This document shows positions 1-7,527 of a DNA stretch of 64,000 nucleotides, piece after piece. Position 1 is the stretch's first letter, and the number at the start of each line of letters is the position of its first letter. The notes beneath the pieces were generated by a model, which was not told where the DNA came from, did no database searches, and was given only the letters and a program-made list of their open reading frames with translations. Both the position numbers and the translations under genes were made by a program. The stretch comes from CAIVAT01 sp037128705 (GTDB lineage Bacteria > Bacteroidota > Bacteroidia > Bacteroidales > FEN-979): positions 1-64,000 of the forward strand of contig JBAXVX010000018.1 in assembly GCA_037128705.1 (NCBI GenBank), in the 5' to 3' direction.

Positions 1-175
1 AAAGTTATTTAGTTTTATTGATTTAACTTTGACACACTTTAATGAACAGACTCCGTTGAACAAAATCTGATACCGACAATGCACCTCGCACCTCGCACAT
101 TGCCATTTTGCTTTTTGGAATTTTACATTTCGCCATTTCCGCCGGTGCGAAGAACAATCCCCTCACGGAATCGTT

Positions 176-232
176 TTACCTTTCTTTTCTAAAGGCAAAT
201 CATCAAAACAACCTTGTATTTCTAAAGAGATT
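176..232. repeat. 57-nt repeat, copy upstream of the ATPase gene
   Basis: Starts TTACCTTTCTT and runs through ATCAAAACA and CCTTGTATTTCTAAAG to GATT. It matches 1489-1577 downstream of the ATPase gene with few mismatches, except that the downstream copy carries an extra internal unit. The two copies are in direct orientation and bracket exactly one gene. Confidence 0.8.
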
Positions 233-270
233 CATAAGAAAATCATTATCCGGATTTAACTATTTTTATG

Positions 271-278
271 TATTTTTG
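271..278 (+). promoter_or_regulatory. Bacteroidota -7 box of the ATPase gene
   Basis: TATTTTTG fits TAnnTTTG, 26 nt before the ATG at 304. No clear TTTG lies 19-21 nt upstream, so this is a -7-only call. Confidence 0.45.
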
Positions 279-303
279 TAATTGAAAATTAAAATTACAT
301 AAA

Positions 304-1461
304 ATGATACCAAGGAAATTATCCGCTGCCGTCCTGAGATTTGCAAAAAAATATCCCGTAGTTTCTGTGACCGGCCCCCGTCAGTCGGGCAAGACAACAC
401 TGGTCAGATCGCTTTTTCCAAAACACAAATACATATCCCTGGAAAATCCGGAAACAAGGAGCCGTGCTCTTAATGATCCTAAAAGTATTTTTGACCGGAA
501 GGATCAATTGCTGATCCTGGATGAAATTCAGCATGTTCCGGAATTATTATCCTATATACAGGTTATCTCAGATGAACAAAAAATACACGGACAATTTATA
601 CTGACCGGTTCCCAGAGCTTGTTACTCAGTGAAAAGATATCCCAGACACTGGCCGGAAGAACGGCTATATTGAAACTCCTCCCCTTCAGTCTGAATGAAA
701 TTGAAAAGCTGAAACAGGTAACGGATTTCTCATACGAGGACTTTATCTTTAAAGGATTTTTCCCAAGAACCTATGATCAGAAAATTTCACCTGAGGAATT
801 TTATCCATTCTACCTGGAGACCTATGTACAAAGGGATGTGCGGGAAATTCAGAATATCCGGGATCTTAACACCTTTACCAATTTTGTGAGGTTATGTGCA
901 GGACGTACAGGCCAGTTGATTGATTATTCTTCCCTGGCCAAGGATACAGGTGTCAGCGTCAGCACGATTAAAGGATGGATTTCAATCCTGGAAGCAGGTT
1001 ACATCATTTTTCAATTGTATCCCTACTACAAGAATTATGGAAAAAGAGTAATCAAATCGCCCAAAATCTATTTCACCGATCCGGGACTGGTTTCATATCT
1101 TCTGGGAATAAAAAGCGCTGAGCAATTGAAAACGCATTACCTGAAGGGGGCTTTGTTTGAAAACCTGGTCATTCTTGAGTTGCTGAAGCAGAGGTTTAAT
1201 AGTGGAATTCCACAGGATCTTTGGTTTTTCCGTGATAGTAATCATAATGAAGTGGATGTGGTTGCAGAGCATGAACGATTGGAATGGATTGAAATTAAAT
1301 CCTCAAGAACCTTTTCCCCCGATTTTCTGACCTCATTCCGGTTTCTGGAAAAGTCGGGGGATAGGGGAAAGGATGATAAATCCATCATCTATGGAGGTGA
1401 TGAATCGTTCACCCATAAAGAAGTGAAGATCGTATCATGGAAAGACCTTCGGAAATTCTAG
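304..1461 (+). CDS. AAA+ ATPase with DUF4143 C-terminal domain
   Basis: P-loop ATPase of the widespread AAA_14/DUF4143 group. Walker A is GPRQSGKT (about residues 25-32), Walker B is LLILDEIQ (about 69-76) and a sensor-like ILTGSQ follows. The second half is the DUF4143 region: a winged-helix stretch around 200-260, then a PD-(D/E)XK-like core with FFRDSNHNEVD (E316) and WIEIKSS (E330), so the nuclease-fold residues look intact. Length (385 aa) is usual. These genes are abundant and often multicopy in Bacteroidota; their role is unsettled (defence, toxin-antitoxin-like or DNA transaction roles have been proposed). It stands alone, bracketed by copies of a 57-nt repeat, which suggests acquisition or local duplication as a unit. 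Confidence 0.9.
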   Translation: MIPRKLSAAVLRFAKKYPVVSVTGPRQSGKTTLVRSLFPKHKYISLENPETRSRALNDPKSIFDRKDQLLILDEIQHVPELLSYIQVISDEQKIHGQFILTGSQSLLLSEKISQTLAGRTAILKLLPFSLNEIEKLKQVTDFSYEDFIFKGFFPRTYDQKISPEEFYPFYLETYVQRDVREIQNIRDLNTFTNFVRLCAGRTGQLIDYSSLAKDTGVSVSTIKGWISILEAGYIIFQLYPYYKNYGKRVIKSPKIYFTDPGLVSYLLGIKSAEQLKTHYLKGALFENLVILELLKQRFNSGIPQDLWFFRDSNHNEVDVVAEHERLEWIEIKSSRTFSPDFLTSFRFLEKSGDRGKDDKSIIYGGDESFTHKEVKIVSWKDLRKF

Positions 1462-1488
1462 AAGTAAGATACCCGCCTTGTACCCTGT

Positions 1489-1577
1489 TACCTTTCTTCT
1501 CTGAAGGCATTCTATCAAAACACCCTTGTATTTCTAAAGGCAAATGATCAAAACACCCTTGTATTTCTAAAGTGATT
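1489..1577. repeat. Repeat copy downstream of the ATPase gene, with internal duplication
   Basis: Same sequence family as 176-232, but the central 33-nt unit (TTTCTAAAGGCAAAT...CCTTGTA) is present twice, the second copy at 1531-1563. Both copies end TTTCTAAAG(A/T)GATT. No terminal inverted repeats or transposase are present. Confidence 0.8.
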
Positions 1578-1636
1578 GCACTATCTACTCAATATATTGA
1601 GATAAAATACTCAAGGTAATGAGAAGTACCATTGGA

Positions 1637-2482
1637 TTACTCCCCACTCTCCAATTCCTTGTTTTTCCTTTGAGACAATTGCTTCGCATTTTGCCGGGTC
1701 ACTATTTTCCTGCCGGATTTTGCCTCAATTGCCTTGCGTGTATTGCCTGCAATGGTTCCGCCCTGCTTTGCAATTTTCCTGTTATTTTCAAAACCAACCG
1801 GTTTTTTCTCTTTTGAAATTTCTGTTGTAGTGGCTTCTGCAAGCATATTTAAAACCAGTTCCAGGTTAGACATGTGGTCGCGAAGGTTTTCTTTTTTCAG
1901 CTTCTTAAATTGTTTATACTGTTTGGTTGAGAATCCGCTCCAGGCTCTGGTGATGTCATCGGTCAGGATGGCAAATTCCTGGCCTTTTTCGACACCCCTG
2001 TTTTCCCACTCATCCGTTAATTCCTTGCGAACCTCAATACTTTTAATCCGCTGGTTGATCCACTCTTTTGAATATCCTTTTCGGAAATAGGTTTCCATCA
2101 AACGGTCAATCCCAATCTCCGGATCTTCAATTTCGTCAATCCTTTCACTTCCCACACGTGCCAGCCAAATTTTAAATGGCTCCGCTTTTGGTGACGGGAC
2201 CGATTGTATCAGCCGGAAGAGCTGTTCAGTACCTGCAACATCTGTAAATCGCATTTTTCCATCGGCGGCAAGCATTTTCAAACTGTGACAGTTTGTCACG
2301 GTTTCATTTCCTTCCTTCTTCAACCTCTCTTTTAACTTACGCCAATATGCTCCGGCATCAATGCTTTCTGTGAGAATTTCAACAACATCAACAATCGAGA
2401 AATACCATTTCTCCTTTTCAATGTCCCAGTGACATCGTACCTGTTTTTGGTTGAATAACTTAATAGCTGTTTCTTTTGTCAT
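1637..2482 (-). CDS. BRO-N domain protein (phage antirepressor-like)
   Basis: Starts at the ATG at 2482. A 33-nt longer frame begins at a TTG (2515), but it lies only a few bases after the predicted transcription start, while the ATG has AAAGGAAAT just before it. The N-terminal ~110 residues are a BRO-N type domain (WYFSIVDVVEILT, then YWRKLKERL and RFTDVAGTEQLFRLIQ), known from baculovirus BRO and phage antirepressor proteins as DNA-binding. The middle (ELTDEWENRG, FAILTDDIT) and the basic, lysine-rich tail match stand-alone bacterial DinD-like members of about 280 aa. No phage genes are nearby. Function is unproven; DNA binding or regulation is the family-based guess. It converges on the ATPase gene. 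Confidence 0.85.
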   Translation of the reverse strand: MTKETAIKLFNQKQVRCHWDIEKEKWYFSIVDVVEILTESIDAGAYWRKLKERLKKEGNETVTNCHSLKMLAADGKMRFTDVAGTEQLFRLIQSVPSPKAEPFKIWLARVGSERIDEIEDPEIGIDRLMETYFRKGYSKEWINQRIKSIEVRKELTDEWENRGVEKGQEFAILTDDITRAWSGFSTKQYKQFKKLKKENLRDHMSNLELVLNMLAEATTTEISKEKKPVGFENNRKIAKQGGTIAGNTRKAIEAKSGRKIVTRQNAKQLSQRKNKELESGE

Positions 2483-2526
2483 TGGATTTCCTTTTCTCTG
2501 ATTGATACAATTCAATATCTGAACTA

Positions 2527-2534
2527 CAAATGTA
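2527..2534 (-). promoter_or_regulatory. -7 box of the BRO-N gene
   Basis: Reverse-strand TACATTTG is a perfect TAnnTTTG, about 45 nt upstream of the ATG at 2482. It supports the shorter start codon choice. Confidence 0.5.
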
Positions 2535-2599
2535 TCAATTATAATACAGGGTAAAAATGGAGATAAGGGTAAAAATCACCATGACGATCCAAATAACGC

Positions 2600-2715
2600 A
2601 AATCTGATACCGTGAAAAATTGACACCTTGGAAACCTTAGATACATAGGCAAAGCAGAAAATCGTTCAAGCCCCAGGCGGATCACCAAGGAGGCTTAACG
2701 GCCTCCTTTTTTTTT
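2600..2715 (+). ncRNA. Candidate small RNA unit A
   Basis: First of two homologous intergenic units. The conserved part runs from AAATCTGATACCG (2600) to about 2690 and is roughly 85% identical to 2780-2871. Inside both copies TTGACA is followed 16 nt later by TACATA (2620-2625 and 2642-2647 here), so a promoter could lie inside the unit with an RNA starting near 2650. A strong intrinsic terminator ends at 2715. Also conserved is GTTCAAGCCCCAGGC. No open reading frame is conserved between the copies. The predicted RNA is about 65 nt, or up to 115 nt if the whole unit is transcribed. I do not recognise an RNA family. Confidence 0.5.
2687..2715 (+). terminator. Intrinsic terminator of unit A
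   Basis: Stem AAGGAGGC / GCCTCCTT with a 6-nt loop, followed by nine T (2707-2715). It points rightward, yet no coding gene ends here on the + strand, which is the main reason to suspect an RNA gene. Confidence 0.85.
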
Positions 2716-2779
2716 GCCTGGTTACGATGCATCAGTGTTGGCAAATTCTTGCGATTTTTCTGGATGTTTAGAATTACAA

Positions 2780-2927
2780 AAATCTGATACCGTTAAAAAT
2801 TGACACCTTGGAAACCATACGTACATAAGCGAAACAGTGAATCTGTTCAAGCCCCAGGCTGATCACAAAAGGCCAATTGACAATCAGGCCAAACAAACGG
2901 AAACCAGCGGAAACGCTGGTTTTTTTT
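2780..2927 (+). ncRNA. Candidate small RNA unit B
   Basis: Second homologous unit (AAATCTGATACCG at 2780-2792, TTGACA at 2800-2805, TACATA at 2822-2827, GTTCAAGCCCCAGGC near 2845-2859). After the shared part it has its own sequence and terminator, giving a predicted RNA of about 100 nt. Visible structure: hairpin AACAG/CTGTT, then GGCTGAT pairing with ATCAGGCC across a loop with one bulge, then the terminator stem. The shared front and unlike tails resemble paralogous small RNAs. Confidence 0.5.
2902..2927 (+). terminator. Intrinsic terminator of unit B
   Basis: Perfect 8-bp stem AACCAGCG / CGCTGGTT closed by a GAAA tetraloop and followed by T to 2927. Its sequence is unrelated to the unit A terminator, so each unit has an independent 3' end. 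Confidence 0.88.
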
Positions 2928-3073
2928 ATGTGATAATTTGACTTTATGATCCTCAAATCCCTTCAATTTTTTACGATTTTTGAAATTTATACTATATCCA
3001 TTCATTTAATAAATCTGAATAATATTTAGTACCTGGAAAAATCCGAGACATATATATATTCTGAAGGAACCGC

Positions 3074-3081
3074 TATATTTG
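3074..3081 (+). promoter_or_regulatory. -7 box upstream of cysC
   Basis: TATATTTGC fits TAnnTTTG plus the frequent trailing C. It is 32 nt before the first possible start of cysC. No matching -33 TTTG is seen. Confidence 0.5.
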
Positions 3082-3112
3082 CAACTGCACTCATTCATTT
3101 TTCTCAGCCGGC

Positions 3113-3718
3113 ATGCCATTATCCATGAATAATATTTTCCCTGTTCATCAACATATTTTGGGCAGGGATTCGAAAGAACAGCTGTTAAAGCAAAGATCAA
3201 AGGTAATCTGGCTTACAGGTCTCTCCGGAGCCGGAAAGACGACCCTTGCCAAGCACCTGGAGGAGGAACTGTTCAGCCGCGGCTACCTGACTCAAGTTCT
3301 CGACGGTGATAACGTGAGAACGGGTATTAACAACAATCTTGGATTTTCTGATACCGACCGTCGTGAAAATATACGCCGCATATCCGAAGTATCAAAACTC
3401 TTTGTGAATTGCGGTGTGATCACAATTAACTGCTTTATCAGTCCGACGGAAGATGTCCGGGAAATGGCACGGTCCATCATTGGCCATAACGATTTTATCG
3501 AAGTGTATGTTAATTCACCATTGAAAGTATGCGAAGAGCGTGATGTTAAAGGATTATATTCACGTGCCCGCCGTGGAGAAATTAAAGACTTTACCGGCAT
3601 TGATTCCCCTTTTGAGCCGCCCCAGAGCATCGACATCGAGCTTCGCACTGACCTTCTTTCAGTTGAAGAATCAGTTAAACGATTGCTGGATCTGGTACTT
3701 CCAAGGATAAAATATTGA
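3113..3718 (+). CDS. cysC: Adenylylsulfate (APS) kinase
   Basis: Phosphorylates adenosine 5'-phosphosulfate to PAPS, the second step of sulfate activation. Evidence: P-loop GLSGAGKTT (about residues 36-44), LDGDNVR binding APS, the GFSDTDRRENIRR segment, NCFISP, and the lid region KGLYSRARRGEIKDFTGID; the whole 201 aa matches the usual length. An in-frame ATG at 3125 (MNNIFP) is an equally good start. It is solitary: no cysD/cysN, PAPS reductase or sulfotransferase lies nearby, so whether the PAPS serves assimilation or sulfation of surface sugars cannot be told from here. Confidence 0.95.
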   Translation: MPLSMNNIFPVHQHILGRDSKEQLLKQRSKVIWLTGLSGAGKTTLAKHLEEELFSRGYLTQVLDGDNVRTGINNNLGFSDTDRRENIRRISEVSKLFVNCGVITINCFISPTEDVREMARSIIGHNDFIEVYVNSPLKVCEERDVKGLYSRARRGEIKDFTGIDSPFEPPQSIDIELRTDLLSVEESVKRLLDLVLPRIKY

Positions 3719-3757
3719 TACATCAATTCAGGAATTTTTGGAATTATAATGATCTGT

Positions 3758-4666
3758 ATGAAAAAACTGCCGGTGATTATTTTCTTTTGTCTTTTTTTAT
3801 TCTCCTGTAACGATCAGTTTATGGTTATAGACACTTCTCAAAAAATGCCTTCGCCACGCAAACTTGCAACGAGGCCGGGTGTAGCACTTGCGCTTGGCGG
3901 AGGGGCATTTCATGGTCCTGCCCACGTTGGTGTTATCAAAGCTCTGGAAGAAAACAATGTACCGATCGACCTGATAATAGGCGCCAGCGCAGGCAGCCTC
4001 GTGGGTGCGATGTACGCCGATCAGCCCAGCGCCGATTCATTGCTTCGTTTTGTAAATACCAAGGCAAAGCAAATATTTGATTTTTCTCTTTTCAGGTCCA
4101 GCGAAGGTTTTATTTCGGGAAAGAATCTTCAAAAATACATTGTTAAAAACTGTAAATCCAAAAACATTGAAGAGATGAAAATCCCCTTTGGGGCGATGGT
4201 TACCGACCTGGGTTCAGGGAAATCAATGGTTCTTATGACCGGTCCGGTTGCGGCCACTGTGAATGCCTCATGTGCCATTCCATTCGTCTTTGAGCCTGTA
4301 AAGATGTATGGGAGGACTTTCGTGGACGGCGGGGTCCTGAACAATCTTCCTGCTGATGTATGCCGCGATATGGGGGCAAAAATCGTCATTGCCGTCGATA
4401 TTATGGCATTATCCGACACTACGGTTGAGATCGACAATATGCTCAAAGTGCTGTTACGCTCACTGGCCATTGCCTCAGAAAGGTTAAAGGCCGATAAAAT
4501 TGCCAAGGCCGATATTCTTATTTCCCCCGACCTTGATGATATCCCATACATGAGTGGCGCAAAAAACAAGGATGCCTTCGATTCGGGTTATGTGGCAGCC
4601 ATGCGGTTAATGCCACAAATCAAGGAATTGATGAAGAAGAATGGGATTTCTCCGGCATCGAAATAA
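3758..4666 (+). CDS. Patatin-like phospholipase, lipoprotein
   Basis: Serine acyl hydrolase of the patatin/RssA group. The N-terminus (MKKLPVIIFF...LFSC) is a lipoprotein signal with the lipid-modified Cys near residue 17, so the protein should be envelope-anchored. Catalytic features: glycine-rich oxyanion loop GGGAFHG, nucleophile in GASAGS (Ser about 77) and the Asp of DGG in the Ser-Asp dyad. A second ATG 9 nt upstream (3749) would add MIC; the chosen start puts the lysines directly before the hydrophobic core. Substrate is unknown; phospholipid or lysophospholipid is the family expectation. Confidence 0.9.
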   Translation: MKKLPVIIFFCLFLFSCNDQFMVIDTSQKMPSPRKLATRPGVALALGGGAFHGPAHVGVIKALEENNVPIDLIIGASAGSLVGAMYADQPSADSLLRFVNTKAKQIFDFSLFRSSEGFISGKNLQKYIVKNCKSKNIEEMKIPFGAMVTDLGSGKSMVLMTGPVAATVNASCAIPFVFEPVKMYGRTFVDGGVLNNLPADVCRDMGAKIVIAVDIMALSDTTVEIDNMLKVLLRSLAIASERLKADKIAKADILISPDLDDIPYMSGAKNKDAFDSGYVAAMRLMPQIKELMKKNGISPASK

Positions 4667-4670
4667 GGAA

Positions 4671-4693
4671 CAGGCGACCATACAGGTCGCCTG
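4671..4693. terminator. Symmetrical hairpin between convergent genes
   Basis: Perfect 9-bp stem CAGGCGACC / GGTCGCCTG with a 5-nt loop, between the convergent patatin and SPFH genes. The + strand has no T-run after it and the - strand only TTCCTTATTT, so it is a weak bidirectional terminator or mRNA end-protecting hairpin. Confidence 0.55.
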
Positions 4694-4711
4694 CGCCAGG
4701 TAACTGTCAGT

Positions 4712-5599
4712 TTAAACCGGTGCGTATTTGGTATCGGGTTTATCTCTGATGGGGATAATGCCAGCCATTTCTCCCAGAACATTGACAAGGTCAGATCCGG
4801 CAGGGACGACAATCTTTGAATTGTCTTTCAATGAGGTTTCCAGAGCCTGAATTTTCCTCAGTATCTGGGCATTTCCAATAAAGTATTTTTCGGCAGCTTC
4901 ATTTACAAGCGCGATGGCCTGCGCCTCACCCTCAGCCCTGAGGATCTGTCCCTGTTTTACCCCTTCGGCCCGCCTGATCTCGGCCCGCTTTTCACCATCC
5001 GCTTTTGTTTCAGCAGCTGTTGCATAGTCGACTGCAGCAATTTTTTCATTTTCTGCCTTTACAATTTTATTCATGGTTTCCTGGACATCCTTGGGAGGAT
5101 CAATTTCCTTCAGTTCCGTACGAATAATCTGGATTCCCCAGCTTTTGGTCTCATCCAGTAAAGTACCATGAAGCTCCTTGTTGATTTTTCCGCGCTCACT
5201 GTTGGCCGATTTCAGGGTCATGGTACCAATGATGTTACGCAGGGTGGTACGGGCAAGATTCACAATCTGATATTCGATGCTATTGACATTGTACTGTGAA
5301 TTTTTCACACTATCCTCATCACTGGTGATTTTAAAATAGACCTGGGCATCAACCTTTGCATTCAGGTTATCATTGGTAATGATCTCCTGAGGTTCAGCAT
5401 TGATCATCTTCTCCGTAATGTTGACCTGGTACATCAGGTCAATTCCCGGAATAATCCAGTGAAAACCAGGACCAGCAAAGCGGTTGTACTTTCCAAACCG
5501 TTCAATCAGGCCTCGGTGCGTTGGGCGAACGATTCGAATCCCAGAGAAAAAAAGAAGCAATATTGCTCCGACGACAATCAGAATAAAAACATTACTCAT
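4712..5599 (-). CDS. SPFH/band 7 (stomatin/paraslipin-like) membrane protein
   Basis: One N-terminal membrane segment (about residues 5-22) is followed by the SPFH core, beginning IRIVRPTHRGLIERFGKY and containing the proline-rich PGFHWIIPG. The Ala/Glu-rich C-terminal part (about 180-240) is the usual coiled coil driving oligomerisation. It resembles QmcA/paraslipin rather than HflK/HflC, which lack this tail and come as a pair. Members form large cytoplasmic-membrane rings around proteases or organise membrane microdomains. Paraslipin genes commonly neighbour an NfeD gene; none is seen here. A perfect -7 box lies 53 nt upstream. Confidence 0.93.
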   Translation of the reverse strand: MSNVFILIVVGAILLLFFSGIRIVRPTHRGLIERFGKYNRFAGPGFHWIIPGIDLMYQVNITEKMINAEPQEIITNDNLNAKVDAQVYFKITSDEDSVKNSQYNVNSIEYQIVNLARTTLRNIIGTMTLKSANSERGKINKELHGTLLDETKSWGIQIIRTELKEIDPPKDVQETMNKIVKAENEKIAAVDYATAAETKADGEKRAEIRRAEGVKQGQILRAEGEAQAIALVNEAAEKYFIGNAQILRKIQALETSLKDNSKIVVPAGSDLVNVLGEMAGIIPIRDKPDTKYAPV

Positions 5600-5651
5600 G
5601 GCGATTTGGTTTTGGTGTTTGTTAAATGTTATCTCAATGACTATTTTGTGT

Positions 5652-5659
5652 CAAATGTA
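5652..5659 (-). promoter_or_regulatory. -7 box of the SPFH gene
   Basis: Reverse-strand TACATTTG, perfect TAnnTTTG, giving a leader of roughly 45 nt to the ATG at 5599. Confidence 0.5.
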
Positions 5660-5789
5660 CATGAGATTTTTTAATTTCCCACTGGCAATTAAAAATCAGC
5701 CTGAGGATTGAGAATCGAAGTTACAAACAGTTCGGCAGTAAAATTCTTTTTTTTCCTATTTTCGCATAAACTAAACAAAAATCAATCCC

Positions 5790-7448
5790 ATGGCACCGAA
5801 AACCTTCCTGATGCTGGCCTGTGCCGCATCCGTGATTTGCATGTTTACCAGTTGCTTACGGCCGGCTGGCAGTGACAAGAACAGGTTAAGCTCTGAAGAT
5901 TCCCTCCTCAGTGTAAAGATCAACGAGTATGCCTCTGTTAAACTCACCACTGATCTTACAAAACTCAGTGCTAAAGAAAAACAAATGATTCCCATGCTGA
6001 TCGAGGTTGCAAAGATCATTGACGGCATATATTGGGAGCAGACAGTGGGTTATAAAAAAGCCTTCATGGATACGATCCAGGATTCGCTCATGCGTCAGTT
6101 TGCTGAGATTAACTATGGACCTTGGGAACGTCTGAATGGCAACAAGCCCTTTATTCCCGGATTTGGTGAAAAACCTGCAGGGGCCGGATTTTATCCTGCA
6201 GATATGACGAAAGAGGAATTTGAAAAGTGGAAAGATAAAAACAAAACCAGCCAGTACACGCTGATCAGGCGTAATGACGATAAAACCCTGAAAGCTGTCT
6301 GGTATCATGAAGCGTACCGCGAACAAATTACAAAAGCATCGGATTTATTAAAACAGGCAGCATTGCTTTCTGATGATCCGGGGTTGAAGAATTATCTCAA
6401 TAAGCGGGCACAGGCTTTTCTCACAGACGATTATTTTGCCAGTGACATGGCGTGGATGGAGATGAAAAACAATACGCTCGACATTGTCATCGGGCCCATT
6501 GAGAATTACGAAGATGAGCTGTTTGGATATAAAACCGCCTATGAGGGCGCCGTACTTGTAAAAGATCTGGATTGGAGCAAGAGACTGGCCAAGTTTGCTG
6601 CCTTCCTTCCGCAGTTGCAACTAGATCTTCCGGTCGACTCCAAATATAAAAAGGAAAAGCCGGGGACCGATTCAGACCTGAATGCATATGATGTGATTTA
6701 TGTATCCGGAAATTCGAACATAGTAAGCAAAACGATTGCCATAAACCTGCCCAACGATGAAAAGGTACAATTGGCCAAGGGGTCAAGAAGACTTCAGTTG
6801 AAAAACGCCATCCGTGCCAAATTTGACCAAATTTTATTGCCCATTGCCAATGTACTGATCGATTCGACGCAGCGGAGCAATGTGAAGTTCGATGCATTTT
6901 TCTCCAACATCATGTTTCATGAAGTGGCCCATGGGCTGGGTATTAAAAACACCATCACAGGAAAAGGAAATGTCCGTACGGCACTGAAGGAGAAATATTC
7001 ATCCTTTGAAGAGGCAAAAGCTGATATCCTGGGCCTTTTCATGACCACCCAGCTGATTGCAAAGGGCGAGGTCAAAGATATTACGGCCGAGGATTGTTTC
7101 GTTACCTATATGGCAGGATTGATCCGGTCGGTAAGGTTTGGAGCTGCGAGTGCACATGGCAAAGCCAACATGATGTGCTTTAACTTTTTCGCTGACAATG
7201 GTGCATTCGAACGAAATACCAATGGCACCTACAAGGTTAATTTTGAAAAGACCCGTGAGGCCATGAATAAATGGGCGGCCATTATTCTGAAATTTGAGGG
7301 GGACGGCGACTATTCAGGGGCCAGTGCCTACCTTGAAACCAACGGAACAATCAGAGAAACTTTGCATTCTGACCTTCAGAGACTGAGAACTTCAAAGATT
7401 CCCCTTGATATCGTTTACGAGCAGGGTACAGGAATACTGGGACTTTGA
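5790..7448 (+). CDS. Peptidase family M49-like zinc lipoprotein
   Basis: Related to dipeptidyl-peptidase III. Lipoprotein signal with lipobox FTSC near residue 22. The zinc site reads HEVAH (H377, E378, H381) followed by GLG, and the third ligand region is EEAKAD (407-412), the M49 second motif. Classical DPP III has six residues HEXXXH; this one has the compact five-residue HEXXH. Length 552 aa is close to bacterial M49-like proteins. The region around YDVIYVSGNSN matches the family upper lobe. It is expected to act in the periplasm or on the outer membrane on short peptides; the substrate is not predictable. Monocistronic by spacing. Confidence 0.85.
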   Translation: MAPKTFLMLACAASVICMFTSCLRPAGSDKNRLSSEDSLLSVKINEYASVKLTTDLTKLSAKEKQMIPMLIEVAKIIDGIYWEQTVGYKKAFMDTIQDSLMRQFAEINYGPWERLNGNKPFIPGFGEKPAGAGFYPADMTKEEFEKWKDKNKTSQYTLIRRNDDKTLKAVWYHEAYREQITKASDLLKQAALLSDDPGLKNYLNKRAQAFLTDDYFASDMAWMEMKNNTLDIVIGPIENYEDELFGYKTAYEGAVLVKDLDWSKRLAKFAAFLPQLQLDLPVDSKYKKEKPGTDSDLNAYDVIYVSGNSNIVSKTIAINLPNDEKVQLAKGSRRLQLKNAIRAKFDQILLPIANVLIDSTQRSNVKFDAFFSNIMFHEVAHGLGIKNTITGKGNVRTALKEKYSSFEEAKADILGLFMTTQLIAKGEVKDITAEDCFVTYMAGLIRSVRFGAASAHGKANMMCFNFFADNGAFERNTNGTYKVNFEKTREAMNKWAAIILKFEGDGDYSGASAYLETNGTIRETLHSDLQRLRTSKIPLDIVYEQGTGILGL

Positions 7449-7527
7449 TGAGGGATTGATCGGGATAAAAAAGTGATTATTCAACTTTTAGCGTATATTT
7501 ATCGGCTGAAAAACTGAATGCAAAACC

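Larger units (their letters stand above)
1..303. other. Intergenic region upstream of the DUF4143 ATPase
   Basis: No convincing gene is visible. The stretch holds a 13-nt sequence AAATCTGATACCG (63-75) that recurs at 2600-2612 and 2780-2792, a short direct repeat of CACCTCG around 81-97, a degenerate ATTTCGCC-like run around 117-142, one copy of the ATPase-flanking repeat (176-232) and a -7 promoter box at 271-278. The window begins inside it, so what lies further upstream is unknown. Confidence 0.6.

Noticed and set aside
1531..1563. Start of a CRISPR array
   Set aside because: Only two adjacent units without unique spacers, no cas genes; it is a small tandem duplication.
1619..2090. Two open frames on the + strand antisense to the BRO-N gene
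   Set aside because: The BRO-N frame has clear domain similarity and a start site; the antisense frames are Phe/Ser/Cys-rich without signatures.
2774..2956. 60-codon frame on the - strand over unit B
   Set aside because: Not conserved in unit A despite ~85% identity, and it crosses the terminator hairpin.
5521..5545. GATTCGAATCCC as a tRNA T-arm
   Set aside because: Lies within the SPFH coding region, with no acceptor or anticodon stem around it.
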